A DNA stretch of 64,000 nt from Paenibacillus sp. RC334 (GTDB lineage Bacteria; Bacillota; Bacilli; Paenibacillales; Paenibacillaceae). Where the stretch lies: positions 5,689,001 through 5,753,000 of the forward strand of contig NZ_CP125370.1 of the NCBI RefSeq assembly GCF_030034735.1. Direction: 5' to 3'. The notes beneath the pieces are model-generated. The model did no database searches. It saw only the letters and a program-made list of their open reading frames with translations, and was not told the origin of the DNA. Numbering within the stretch: the stretch's first letter is position 1; each line of letters begins with the position of its first letter. A program made the position numbers and the translations under genes. Positions 35,320 to 44,056 of this stretch are shown here, one piece after another.

Positions 35320-35819
35320 CTATTTAGCCCCTATTTGAACTTGGACAGTACACCCCTTACTCCGATACAATAATATTGAGGCGGAGGGGAACGAAATGAA
35401 GAAGAAACAGTATGATCTAAATTTCAAGAAGATGATGGTTGCCAAGGGGAAGGAAATCGGCAACATGACCGCTATAGCAAGACAACATGAGCTTGATCCA
35501 AAGATGGTATTGCGATGGGCCAGAGAATTTAATCTTGAGTTTCCGCTGTGGACGAAGCACATCCATCCGCTTGCATAGACGGTAAACTTTCTTCTTGTTA
35601 ATTTTCAGTTGATGGCGGCGGCTTAAAAGCACGGTCAGTTTACGATAGCCGTAGTTCGCGCCTTCGCCTGCTAAGAACTCCATGATCCATTCACAAATCT
35701 GCTCATCACTGATTGGCTCACCATCTTGTGTATAAGATAAACCAGGTGCAGGGCGGCGAGAAACAAAGCAAATTAACGAAATTCTACATCTGATATCGAA
35801 TAAGAGGTGTATTGTCCTG
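35320..35819. mobile_element. Second, rearranged copy of the IS3-family element
   Basis: 35320-35530 matches 30042-30252 of the first copy (two or three substitutions) and includes the orfA start at 35396. From about 35534 to 35757 the sequence is the reverse complement of orfB positions about 30581-30806. 35758-35819 is the IS right end in normal orientation. The element has therefore lost most of orfA and orfB and carries an inverted internal segment. It cannot encode a transposase but retains both ends, so it could be moved in trans. Confidence 0.85.
35396..35578 (+). pseudogene. Truncated OrfA of the rearranged IS copy
   Basis: The first 44 codons match OrfA of the full copy; from codon 45 the frame reads antisense orfB sequence and stops. 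The helix-turn-helix is intact, the leucine zipper is lost. Confidence 0.8.
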
Positions 35820-36076
35820 AATTAGGGTGTTTAACCGCCTCGGCATGGTGAGCATGAGTGCTCAGGGTAAAATCAACTTTCTTTGGGTCCGATCCTAAGC
35901 ATCGCAACCAAGGATTAGGATGCACCCTCCTTCATAGAGCAGCAGAGATCCAAAAGATTGAGAAGGTGTACATTTGTCTGTCCGACAATGACTCTCTTGA
36001 AGGCTTTATCCAAAAAATAGGTCTCTCGAAAGACCCCATTGAGCAATATGAAATGTGTATGCCGCTTCAACGATAA
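35820..36076 (+). pseudogene. GNAT acetyltransferase, 3' part, frameshifted
   Basis: Continuation of the gene split at 30041. The first segment reads VFNRLGMVSMSAQGKINFLW in one frame (about 35827-35891); the next reads DPKHRNQGLGCTLLHRAAEI in another and ends EQYEMCMPLQR at 36076. Removing one C near 35890 (GGGTCCGAT) joins them into a normal second GNAT domain with its acetyl-CoA loop. So the gene is inactivated twice, by the insertion and by a +1 frameshift. Confidence 0.8.
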
Positions 36077-36097
36077 TGGTTCACCACATTTAAATCA

Positions 36098-36138
36098 AAA
36101 AGAAGGTCGATCATGTTGTACAATGACCAACCTTCTTC
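36098..36138. terminator. Bidirectional terminator
   Basis: AGAAGGT / ACCTTCT arms with inner GATCAT/CAATGA pairing, between convergent GNAT genes; A-run before, TTCTTCC after. Confidence 0.6.
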
Positions 36139-36174
36139 CTATCCATGCTCCCCCGCTTGATCCACCTACATCTA

Positions 36175-36780
36175 TCATTTCTGAGAACGATTGATATACT
36201 CTGATTTGACCAATGCGCACATGTAAAGATCATCATATTTCCCGGACGTAAATTCATATTGGGAGAGGAGCCCTTCTTGCCGAAAGCCCGTCTTTTCAAG
36301 CAAACGCAAGGATTGTGCATTCTCTGGCTCTACTAGCGCCTGAATGCGGTTCAATGAGAGGGTATTAAACCCATAGTCGATTACAGCTGCAAGTACCTCC
36401 GACATTAACCCTTGGCCCCAATAGGCTCTGGACAATTCATAGCCCATTTCTGCCCGGTGATGACGTTGATCCCAGTTATGAAATCCGCAAGAACCGATGA
36501 TTTTACCTTCATTTGTTTGAATAGCCCAGCGGATTCCCTGATCTGTCTCAAAAATCCGATCATACCAACTGATCTCATCCAGTGCATCCTGTTCAGACTC
36601 AAACGGGCTCAGTCCATAAAACTTCATAACCTGCTCATCTGAAAAGTATTCCAACATGTCCTTGCTGTCCGTCACTACCATTTTTCGTAATAAGAGACGT
36701 TCGGTCGTTATAACCGGAAACTCACCTTTCACATTCTCACCTCTTGCCGCCTTGTTCACTTTTGCCAGTTTTTCTTGCAT
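36175..36780 (-). CDS. RimJ/RimL-type GNAT N-acetyltransferase
   Basis: 201 residues. TERLLLRKMVVTDSKDMLEYF is the usual start of the Acetyltransf_3 domain, and the acetyl-CoA region is GYELSRAYWGQGLMSEVLAAVIDYGF followed by NRIQALVEPENAQSLRLLEKTGF (quoted in part as WGQGLMSEVL and ENAQSLRLLEK). It probably acetylates a protein N-terminus or a small amine. It is unrelated in sequence to the split GNAT gene next to it. Confidence 0.9.
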   Translation of the reverse strand: MQEKLAKVNKAARGENVKGEFPVITTERLLLRKMVVTDSKDMLEYFSDEQVMKFYGLSPFESEQDALDEISWYDRIFETDQGIRWAIQTNEGKIIGSCGFHNWDQRHHRAEMGYELSRAYWGQGLMSEVLAAVIDYGFNTLSLNRIQALVEPENAQSLRLLEKTGFRQEGLLSQYEFTSGKYDDLYMCALVKSEYINRSQK

Positions 36781-36952
36781 ACCTATGCTTCCTGAGTCTA
36801 TCGTTACTTTCTTCTTCCAATTATAGAGTAAATGAGAGGAAGGGATATTTATAGTGATTTCTTTGTTTATAGAATGTTTTCCTAAACATGGATTGTAAAA
36901 TGACCGTTAATATAAGGAGTATGTTTTTAATTATTAAGAAGAGGTGTATTTT

Positions 36953-38074
36953 TTGGACGAACAGCACGTATCACACAATCCGCAGGAAACTGCAAGACAG
37001 ATGTACATTCGGCATGGTCAAAATTATGGGGCAGACACCAACAGGATGGCCGAAATATCAAAAACGTACGGGAATTCTACTCTGTATAGACGGTGGGGAG
37101 CAACGGTTTTTGATTTCATATTTTTTTTATTCGGGTATATTTGTTTTTTTATTTCTGTCATTCAAATAACGGATAGATGGTTTTTGCCTTTAGCGATTGC
37201 ATCCCGTTGTATTCTCCTTATTGCTTTCTTCAGCTATTATTTGCTTTTGGAAGGTTACACAGGCTATACGCTTGGTAAGTTCGTTTTTCGTATTAAGGTG
37301 GTTAACGGGGAAGGAAAGCCTCCTGGTTTTCTTAAATCACTCATTCGTACGCTGCTCAGGCTAATAGACACCAATCCGTTGCTAATGGGTGGGATACCTG
37401 CTGGTATCAGCGTGTTAGTGACTGCATCAAGACAACGAATTGGTGATTTAGCTGCAGGTACATATGTTGTAAAGGTACGGGATTTAGAGTCGATTAGCAA
37501 AAAGACAATGAAACGTTCGCTATTTATATTTTTTACCGCAATGGTGATCTTGGGAGCCTCGTTTGTAAATGCTATTTTTATACTGGCAAATAGCTATGTG
37601 CCTCCTGAAGCCCTGGTGAGCAAGAAAGAGCAAAGCTATGTAAGTAAAGATGGACGGTTTCAAATCACGGCCCCACTGGACTGGTCAACAGACCCGGACC
37701 GTGAAGGAAAAGCAGGGATTGCGATATTCAATCCGTACATTCAAAAGTCCGTTGTGGTACTATCCCACTCAAAAAAGCAATTGGGCAATATAACTCTTCA
37801 ACAGTATGGTAAGAAAGCTGAAAATAACTTAACCAAAGAGTGGAACCTGTCCAGTGTAGGACCTGTCTCTAACACAACCATTCATGGATATCCTGCCCTT
37901 GAGTTCACGATTAAAGGCAAGAAAGATGTGGACAAATATGTCACCCATGTAGCGATTATTAAGACCGAAAAGAATTACTACCAGGTGCTTGGATATGCAC
38001 CAGCGTCTAAAGACGGCCGTTTAAAGAAAGAACTGCACGACATTACCTATAGCTTCCGCGAGGTTCATCATTAG
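36953..38074 (+). CDS. RDD-family membrane protein with C-terminal extracellular domain
   Basis: 373 residues from a TTG at 36953, nine bases after AGAGG; a GTG at 36944 is possible. Residues about 45-165 form the RDD domain (YRRWGATVFDFIFF with R and D, TLGKFVFRIKVVNGEG, RQRIGDLAAGTYVV) with three helices. A further helix (residues about 175-200) precedes a roughly 165-residue domain resembling PsbP/DcrB-like lipoprotein folds (FQITAPLDWSTDPDREG, TIHGYPALEFTIKG). RDD alone is often linked to transport of small solutes; the fused outer domain is unusual. Confidence 0.82.
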   Translation: MDEQHVSHNPQETARQMYIRHGQNYGADTNRMAEISKTYGNSTLYRRWGATVFDFIFFLFGYICFFISVIQITDRWFLPLAIASRCILLIAFFSYYLLLEGYTGYTLGKFVFRIKVVNGEGKPPGFLKSLIRTLLRLIDTNPLLMGGIPAGISVLVTASRQRIGDLAAGTYVVKVRDLESISKKTMKRSLFIFFTAMVILGASFVNAIFILANSYVPPEALVSKKEQSYVSKDGRFQITAPLDWSTDPDREGKAGIAIFNPYIQKSVVVLSHSKKQLGNITLQQYGKKAENNLTKEWNLSSVGPVSNTTIHGYPALEFTIKGKKDVDKYVTHVAIIKTEKNYYQVLGYAPASKDGRLKKELHDITYSFREVHH

Positions 38075-38106
38075 ACTGCGTGGCTGGCAATAAAAAGGGT
38101 AGGACA

Positions 38107-38145
38107 GAAAAAGCAGGTTACTCCTTAAGAGCAGCCTGCTTTTTG
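38107..38145 (+). terminator. Terminator of the RDD gene
   Basis: Perfect 10-bp stem AAAAAGCAGG / CCTGCTTTTT. Confidence 0.85.
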
Positions 38146-38232
38146 GTGCTTGTTACCTGATATATAAACTAAACTTTAAAAATCACATGGGAAACTGAGC
38201 AGGTGCGATAAGTACTGAATGAGGTTGACGTT

Positions 38233-39318
38233 TCACTTAAAATTAAAATTAAATATTGGTAATCCGTGCGCATAATCAACTTCTATAAATACACTTTCAA
38301 AATCGACTATATATTTCAAATCTTTTTTTAAGGTTTCTTTTGTTGGGCGTTCTAATTCTAATGCATAGGAGAAAAGCTCTAAAAAATCTGCATCTAAACC
38401 ATGACCATTCGATTTATATTTTATATGATCTACATCTTCCTTTTTAACAAGTATAAAATCTGAATTATTGATAGTCTCTACAATACGTTTTTTTTCTACA
38501 TGGTTAACTAAATTATCCTCATCTCCTTGAAAAGATAAAACCTGCGTATTTCCATTAAAATCTTTATAAAGCGTCTCTAAGTTTAAGTCTTGCTTATTTC
38601 GCACTATTTTCTTCGCAAAATAGTCAAATTCATAAACAAACGTTGAATTTCCCATAGTCTTATATAAAACTCTAATATCGGATAAATATGCCGGCTCTAT
38701 CCAAGCCGAGTTGTCTATCAAATATGAAAACAAAGTAGGTGCTAACCTATTGCTTAAGTGTAATAGGTATGCCCCATGAGAGTGTCCGTATCCAATAATT
38801 CTATTGGACTTAAATGTTAAACCATTTCCATTTAGTATGATTTTAACCGACTCTACAGCGCTGATAATATCTACTGCCTGCATATAACTCATATCATTAA
38901 ATTCCTCTATGCTTTCATCTATATCAGCAATCACAGAAACTAGAATATTTTTTTCAGACAATATATTTAGTAAAATAGAAGAGTCTTTATTTATTCTCTC
39001 CATTTCATCTATCGTAAGTACACTTCGTAAAATCTGAGGATTTTTAAACTTGTAGTTTACTGATGATTGCATATATGAACTACCAAAATAATTACACTGA
39101 ATCGTTACCATATTGTATTTGTCAGCAAATAGTTCCCTCATTTTCATGTAAACTTTAGAATCAATATTACCGCCGAACCCAGGGACGAAAATAATCAATC
39201 CCGTGTTTTCATTAACTCCATTTTGTGGGATAGAAAAGTCAATTCGTAGTTCTCGATTAGACTTACCTGTGTATATATTATGATGTGCTGGAATATTAAT
39301 ACTATGTTGTTCTGACAT
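38233..39318 (-). CDS. DUF2920-like alpha/beta-hydrolase protein
   Basis: 361 residues, clearly more AT-rich than its neighbours. LIIFVPGFGGNIDSKVYMKM provides an oxyanion-type loop, NRIIGYGHSHGAYLLHLSNR the nucleophile elbow (GHSHG, Ser), VLSFQGDEDNLVN an acid, and HGLDADF a late histidine. The pattern fits DUF2920, a hydrolase-like family often found in flagellin glycosylation or surface polysaccharide loci. No such locus is adjacent here. Probably acquired horizontally. Confidence 0.72.
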   Translation of the reverse strand: MSEQHSINIPAHHNIYTGKSNRELRIDFSIPQNGVNENTGLIIFVPGFGGNIDSKVYMKMRELFADKYNMVTIQCNYFGSSYMQSSVNYKFKNPQILRSVLTIDEMERINKDSSILLNILSEKNILVSVIADIDESIEEFNDMSYMQAVDIISAVESVKIILNGNGLTFKSNRIIGYGHSHGAYLLHLSNRLAPTLFSYLIDNSAWIEPAYLSDIRVLYKTMGNSTFVYEFDYFAKKIVRNKQDLNLETLYKDFNGNTQVLSFQGDEDNLVNHVEKKRIVETINNSDFILVKKEDVDHIKYKSNGHGLDADFLELFSYALELERPTKETLKKDLKYIVDFESVFIEVDYAHGLPIFNFNFK

Positions 39319-39549
39319 ACTTATTTATTCCCCCATTTAAATATTAAAGGCTCATTTCATCAAATAATTTCGACCAATAGGTACATCAGCATATCAAGAC
39401 AAAGATTTTCTGATTAAATCCCCATTTCGTATTCTTCTAATATTTTGATTAAAACACAAAAGGCCCACAAGCGGGTCATCTTTTTTTCAAAATGTCCTTT
39501 TTGTGGGCACGGTTATACTTTTGCCTACAACTATACTCTCCTCCGTAGA
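39319..39549. other. AT-rich intergenic region
   Basis: No gene seen. GCCCACAA and TTGTGGGC arms around 39473-39515 could form a long hairpin near a T-run. Confidence 0.4.
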
Positions 39550-39697
39550 TTACAACTCAATACTAAAATATATAACATCGTCTAATGGATTATCATAATA
39601 CGCTGCAATTTCACATCTATGATAAAATTGACTGACATGTTCAGCGACCTGCCTTATCATATTGTTCAGATGCACAATAAATTGGAAACCCTTTCAT
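39550..39697 (-). pseudogene. Small frameshifted gene relic
   Basis: On the minus strand an ATG at 39697 starts MKGFPIYCASEQYDK; removal of one G then gives QVAEHVSQFYHRCEIAAYYD and the tail NPLDDVIYFSIEL with stop at 39550. The continuous sense of the two frames indicates a former gene of at least 48 codons. There is no ribosome binding site and I do not recognise the family. It overlaps the upstream region of cdaR. Confidence 0.5.
39661..39678. promoter_or_regulatory. Possible CdaR site upstream of cdaR
   Basis: ATTGTTCAGATGCACAAT, an imperfect palindrome similar to ATTGTGCATTTGCACAT in front of gntP. It lies inside the small gene relic, so the match may be fortuitous. Confidence 0.3.
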
Positions 39698-39752
39698 AAA
39701 GGTAGTGTATTAAAATATACTATATCACTATAGATAAAGGAGGAATCGCAGA

Positions 39753-40793
39753 CTGTTCCAGCTCTCCGAAAAACAAGCCCAAGACATCGTAGACAAAATG
39801 ATGAAGGATATTCCATACAATATCAATATTATGAATGAACGAGGCATCATCATTGGCAGCGGCGAAAGCGAACGGGTTGGAACTGTTCACCAAGGAGCTG
39901 TTCATGCGCTCGAAACCGGGAAAATGATTGAAGTATGGCAGGACGGCCACTATGAGAAAAAGGGGACCAATGAGCCCATCGTCATTCATCATGAACGAGT
40001 CGGTGTTATTGGCATTACGGGCAATCCCGATGAAGTGCGGCCTTTTTGCAATATCGTCAAAACCACGGTATCGCTCCTGATCGAGCAGCGAATCTCTCTG
40101 GAGCATCTGGCCCACGAAGCTAACCGTAAAAAATCCGTGCTGGAAATGCTGTTGAATCATCAGGGAGCCTATACCCTAAAAATAAAAAAAGAAGCGACTC
40201 AATATCACATTGATTTGCTTCTAAAAACTTCGGCGGTATATGTAAAGTATCTTCCTGACGACCCGGCTAATTTAGCCGAACTGTCCAATATATTCATGCA
40301 GCATCCGTCCTTTCGTATGGAGGAGAACAGCTATCTCATCCTGATGCAAAATCAGGAGGTGACAGACAAGCTGCTGGAGCCGCTTGTGCGTAGCCACCCC
40401 CATGTGCTGATTGCCGTCAGCAGACAAGAGCATAACATTGCGGATTGTTATTTGCAGGCCAAGTCAGCCATGAATGTTTTACTGGCTCTGCGCCCGCCCG
40501 TGCAGATAATCTCTTTTGCAGAAGTCGAATTTTGGGTCAAACTGAGCCAATCTAACCTGACGAACACGATCCATCTGGTCACTAAACTGGAAGACACCGT
40601 GGATTTGCTGGATACGCTGCGAAGCTTTATTAACCATAACGGCAGTGTGTCCCTCACCGCAGACGAATTAAATATTCACCGGAACACGCTGCAATACCGC
40701 CTGAAGCGCATCCATACCTTAACGGGTAAAGATCCCCGAAATCTCCTTCAACTTTTTGAGCTTACGCACGGCTTATTGGCACTGTATCAATGA
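39753..40793 (+). CDS. cdaR: CdaR-family sugar-diacid regulator with a CTG start
   Basis: 346 codons. The family N-terminus (FQLSEKQAQDIVDKMMKDIP) begins directly after a CTG at 39753, nine bases behind AAGGAGG (39737-39743); there is no ATG, GTG or TTG at that place. The next ATG (39798) would delete the first 15 conserved residues. Residues about 1-135 are the diacid-recognition domain, and the C-terminal HTH_30 is LNIHRNTLQYRLKRIHTLTG. CdaR activates glycerate/glucarate genes; the glycerate kinase and GntP genes converge on it. Confidence 0.87.
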   Translation: MFQLSEKQAQDIVDKMMKDIPYNINIMNERGIIIGSGESERVGTVHQGAVHALETGKMIEVWQDGHYEKKGTNEPIVIHHERVGVIGITGNPDEVRPFCNIVKTTVSLLIEQRISLEHLAHEANRKKSVLEMLLNHQGAYTLKIKKEATQYHIDLLLKTSAVYVKYLPDDPANLAELSNIFMQHPSFRMEENSYLILMQNQEVTDKLLEPLVRSHPHVLIAVSRQEHNIADCYLQAKSAMNVLLALRPPVQIISFAEVEFWVKLSQSNLTNTIHLVTKLEDTVDLLDTLRSFINHNGSVSLTADELNIHRNTLQYRLKRIHTLTGKDPRNLLQLFELTHGLLALYQ

Positions 40794-40964
40794 ACTGCTG
40801 TATTATGCCAGATCATTTTTCGGTAAAAATAACATATTTCCGCTCGCCGTCACTCCCGAATTTCTCAGCCAATCTCCTTTGGCTAAGATCGGGATTGCAG
40901 GCGAGCACTCGTATTATATCGTATTTGTATTATGCCGTTTTATGTTACCTCGCTTATCGATTGT

Positions 40965-42110
40965 TCATTTCTCGCCGAATTGAAGCACCCTTGCGATATT
41001 CTCACACGTACGCTCTACGTTTTGCGGCCCTTCTACCAACAGCTTATCCAGCTCCGAGGCTCCCGGCACGATGCCGAACACCGCATCTATTCCTTCCTTG
41101 TACAACGTATCGATCCCTTCCCCGATATAGCCAGCGACTGCAATGACCTTTTTGCCGGATTGTTTGGCAGCCTGAGCTACCCCATATGGAGTTTTCCCGA
41201 ATTTGGTCTGAAAATCAATGCCGCCTTCCCCCGTAAAAACGATATCCGCCTTCGCCAGCTTTTGCTTTAACCCGGTGTATTCGATCACAATTTCAATGCC
41301 TTTTTGCAGCGCTGCCTGAGTAAAAATCAACAGTCCCGCACCCAATCCACCTGCTGCTCCCGCGCCAGGAAGATCGCGCACATCCTTGCCCAGCTGTCGC
41401 TTCACCACCTCCGCGTAATGAGCAAGATTGGCATCCAATTGCTGCGCCATCTCCGGTGTTGCCCCTTTTTGCGGACCGAATACATGAGATGCTCCATGCG
41501 CTCCGCACAACGGATTCGTCACATCGCAGGCTACAATCAATTGTACCTGCTGCAAGCGGTCATCCAGAGATGAAATATTAATACTGGCCAGTTCTCCCAG
41601 ACTGCCCCCGCCGCGTGGAAGAGTGTTCCCTTTTGCATCAAGAAATCTGGCACCCAGCGCTTCCGCCATTCCTGTACCGCCGTCATTCGTCGCGCTTCCA
41701 CCAATACCAATAATAATCTTTCGAATCCCCTGATTCAGACACTCACGGATTAGCTCACCCGTACCGTAAGTTGTTGTCTTTAGCGGATTTTTGTTATCCT
41801 TATTGACCAGATGAATTCCGCTGGCGGATGCCATCTCAATTGCTGCAGTGGTGCCGTCTCCCAGCAAGCCGTATGCAGCAGTTACAGGTTCTCCAAGCGG
41901 TCCGGTCACCTCGATATAACGAATCTGCCCGCCTGTCGCATCCACCAATGACTGTACCGTTCCTTCACCGCCGTCCGCCATAGGGACGTGGACATAATTT
42001 GCGGCCGGATAGACCTTGCGCAGTCCTTTTTCCATCGCGATACACACTTCTTTGGCTGTCATACTTTCTTTAAAGGAATCCGGTGCCAGCACAAATGTCT
42101 TCTCTCTCAT
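40965..42110 (-). CDS. Glycerate kinase (GarK/GlxK family)
   Basis: 381 residues, full length for class I glycerate 2-kinases. Landmarks are VLAPDSFKESMTAKEV at the N-terminus, DGGEGTVQSLVDATGG, IGIGGSATNDGGTGMAEALG and DIVFTGEGGIDFQTKFGKTPYGVA. It phosphorylates glycerate with ATP to 2-phosphoglycerate. It lies 21 bases downstream of the GntP-type permease gene, so transport and first step are in one operon. Confidence 0.94.
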   Translation of the reverse strand: MREKTFVLAPDSFKESMTAKEVCIAMEKGLRKVYPAANYVHVPMADGGEGTVQSLVDATGGQIRYIEVTGPLGEPVTAAYGLLGDGTTAAIEMASASGIHLVNKDNKNPLKTTTYGTGELIRECLNQGIRKIIIGIGGSATNDGGTGMAEALGARFLDAKGNTLPRGGGSLGELASINISSLDDRLQQVQLIVACDVTNPLCGAHGASHVFGPQKGATPEMAQQLDANLAHYAEVVKRQLGKDVRDLPGAGAAGGLGAGLLIFTQAALQKGIEIVIEYTGLKQKLAKADIVFTGEGGIDFQTKFGKTPYGVAQAAKQSGKKVIAVAGYIGEGIDTLYKEGIDAVFGIVPGASELDKLLVEGPQNVERTCENIARVLQFGEK

Positions 42111-42131
42111 CTTCTCACCTCATCATCAATG

Positions 42132-43427
42132 TTAAAGTAAAAATCCATATATCAATGTCGCCACAATCGTCATCGTTCCACCCACAATAGCTTCATAAGG
42201 GATGAGTCCCATCCGTTGTTTAATACTCATTTTCATGCTGTCTGCCGTGACGTGAAAATAGTTGCCTTGTGGCAAGGAGTCGATGACCGTAGCCCCTGTA
42301 TGCACCATCACAGCTGCGGCCAACGGGGCCGTCCCCATGTTCAGAATAGCTTCCCCAAACGAGCCTGTCGCCAAAATAACTCCCGTTGAGGTCGACGCTG
42401 TGGCAGCCGCCATCAGAATACCTGCAAGCGGTGCCAAAAATGTGCCAGAAACTCCCGAGGCTTCAATCAAGCCAACCACCTGAGTAGACAAGTTGGAAGC
42501 AGAGATCAGACCCGCAATCCCGCCTGCACCGATCAAAATCAGCACGGTCGCCGTCATTTTATTCAAACCGGAGGCCGAATATTTTAAAATATTGCGTCCT
42601 TGCCCCATTGCCAGCATACCCACAATCCCGGCAATCGGCAAAATGTACATCGCGTCCACCTTGAAACTCGACAGCGCTTCAATACCGGAAATGGAACCAA
42701 TCGGATTAATCATCAGCAAAATAACAGCTACCAACGGAGCTACAATTGCCCGTCCCAGCGCCGGGTACTTCGTAGTATCGACATCACTGTCCATCGTATC
42801 CTGGTCGGATACCTTCACACCTTTGGTTTTCAACATAGACGCAACCAGAACGGTCACGATTAAACCACATATCGCAGGAACCACATCTGCCAGCATAACA
42901 TGGCTTAAATCCAGATTGAATCCACGTGCCGCCGCAATCGTATTGGGATTCGGTGAGATGATGTTACCCGCCTTTCCGCCTCCCGATAAGGCCAGCAGGA
43001 GCGCCAGCTTGGAAATCCCCATTTTGTTCCCGACCGACAACGCAATAGGTGCCACGATCAGCACTGCGACCGGAATAAATACGCCTACCGCCGTAATAAT
43101 CATCGTTGCCAAGGCTAGTGCAAGAATTGCTTTGCTACCGCCGAACTTTTTTACAATAGCCTGCGCAATCGTCTCCGCCGCCCCGGACTCCATCATCACA
43201 CCTGCCAATACCCCTGCGGCGAGCACACGAATGACCGTCCCCATCACACTTTGCGTACCGCTAATCAACACACTAATGGTCTGCTCTAAATTGGCTCCGC
43301 CCAATAAAGCGCCTACAATGGCTCCCAAAAACAAAGCGTAAACCGGATTCAGCTTTCTTAATATCAGAATAATCGCAATAGCCAGCCCTGCCAGAGCTCC
43401 TATCCAACTAATCGTCAACCCTTCCAT
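42132..43427 (-). CDS. GntP-family permease
   Basis: 431 residues, about 12-13 hydrophobic helices. The family signatures GGGKAGNIISPNPNTIAAARGF and SGVSGTFLAPLAGILMAAATAS are present. GntP permeases import gluconate and related sugar acids by proton symport; the linked glycerate kinase suggests glycerate. The ATG at 43427 follows GGGGGGTTAGG. A -10 TATAAT without a good -35 lies near 43465, consistent with activator control. Confidence 0.92.
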   Translation of the reverse strand: MEGLTISWIGALAGLAIAIILILRKLNPVYALFLGAIVGALLGGANLEQTISVLISGTQSVMGTVIRVLAAGVLAGVMMESGAAETIAQAIVKKFGGSKAILALALATMIITAVGVFIPVAVLIVAPIALSVGNKMGISKLALLLALSGGGKAGNIISPNPNTIAAARGFNLDLSHVMLADVVPAICGLIVTVLVASMLKTKGVKVSDQDTMDSDVDTTKYPALGRAIVAPLVAVILLMINPIGSISGIEALSSFKVDAMYILPIAGIVGMLAMGQGRNILKYSASGLNKMTATVLILIGAGGIAGLISASNLSTQVVGLIEASGVSGTFLAPLAGILMAAATASTSTGVILATGSFGEAILNMGTAPLAAAVMVHTGATVIDSLPQGNYFHVTADSMKMSIKQRMGLIPYEAIVGGTMTIVATLIYGFLL

Positions 43428-43513
43428 CTGCCTAACCCCCCGGGCAATTTTTGATTACGCTTTCATTATATCGATTACGGAGGGTGAAAAATATTGAAGA
43501 ACGGACGAAATTG

Positions 43514-43530
43514 ATTGTGCATTTGCACAT
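43514..43530. promoter_or_regulatory. Candidate CdaR activator site upstream of gntP
   Basis: ATTGTGCATTTGCACAT contains the perfect palindrome TGTGCATTTGCACA-like core (TGTGCA-TT-TGCACA) about 60 bp upstream of the -10 of the permease gene, where an activator would bind. Confidence 0.55.
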
Positions 43531-43630
43531 ACAAAAAGCCCATATCCCCTTTCAGGAATCTGGACTTTGAATACCCTTCAAAAAAAGACTGGTTTGCATA
43601 TGTTCTACTTGGACCACTATATATTTTATC

Positions 43631-44002
43631 TCACTTTTGAACGATTGAGCTAACTGTTTCTGTTGTACCTTTTGCCTCACCATGTCCTGCACCAAACAGG
43701 TTCAGCACCACCACGCCAATAACAATTAAAGAAATGCCTACGATACTTCCTGTATTGATTTTTTCTTTCCAAATCAATACTGAAATAAGCGTTGTAGCAA
43801 CAGCTCCTACACCTGACCAGATTGCATAAGTCATATTTAAAGGGAGCGTTTTGAGAACCAAAGAGAGAAAAAAGAAGGAAATAAAAAACGCGACAAATGT
43901 AAATAAAGTCGGGTACAGTCTGGTAAAGCCTTCTGAAGCTTTAAGCATTGAAGTTCCAATAAGCTCACCAATAATAGAGATTACCAAGAAAAGATAGGCC
44001 AT
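43631..44002 (-). CDS. Small multidrug resistance (EmrE/SugE-type) transporter
   Basis: 123 residues with four helices. The key membrane glutamate is in LFLVISIIGELIGTSMLKAS, and the signature LPLNMTYAIWSGVGAVATTL is typical of SMR proteins. These work as antiparallel dimers exchanging protons for cationic drugs or guanidinium. It is preceded by its TetR-type regulator in the same operon. Confidence 0.93.
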   Translation of the reverse strand: MAYLFLVISIIGELIGTSMLKASEGFTRLYPTLFTFVAFFISFFFLSLVLKTLPLNMTYAIWSGVGAVATTLISVLIWKEKINTGSIVGISLIVIGVVVLNLFGAGHGEAKGTTETVSSIVQK

Positions 44003-44056
44003 TATTCATTCTCCTTTCAGCATTTTGCATCATTCGATTCCCAACGCTTATGGGAT

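Larger units (their letters stand above)
30042..35819. mobile_element. Composite element: two IS3-family copies flanking GC-rich foreign DNA
   Basis: A 5.8-kb insertion splits a GNAT gene. Its left part is a full IS3-family element (30042-31674) and its right part a rearranged copy of the same element (35320-35819). Between them lie about 3.6 kb that are visibly GC-rich, with proteobacterial-type codon use, apart from an AT-rich XRE segment. The two IS copies share their outer left sequence (CTATTTAGCCCC) and their right end (GTATTGTCCTG). No target-site duplication is obvious at the outer boundaries, so later rearrangement is likely. Confidence 0.75.

Noticed and set aside
42262-43341. Long plus-strand ORFs opposite gntP
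   Set aside because: Antisense shadows of the permease; composition is the complement of hydrophobic helices.
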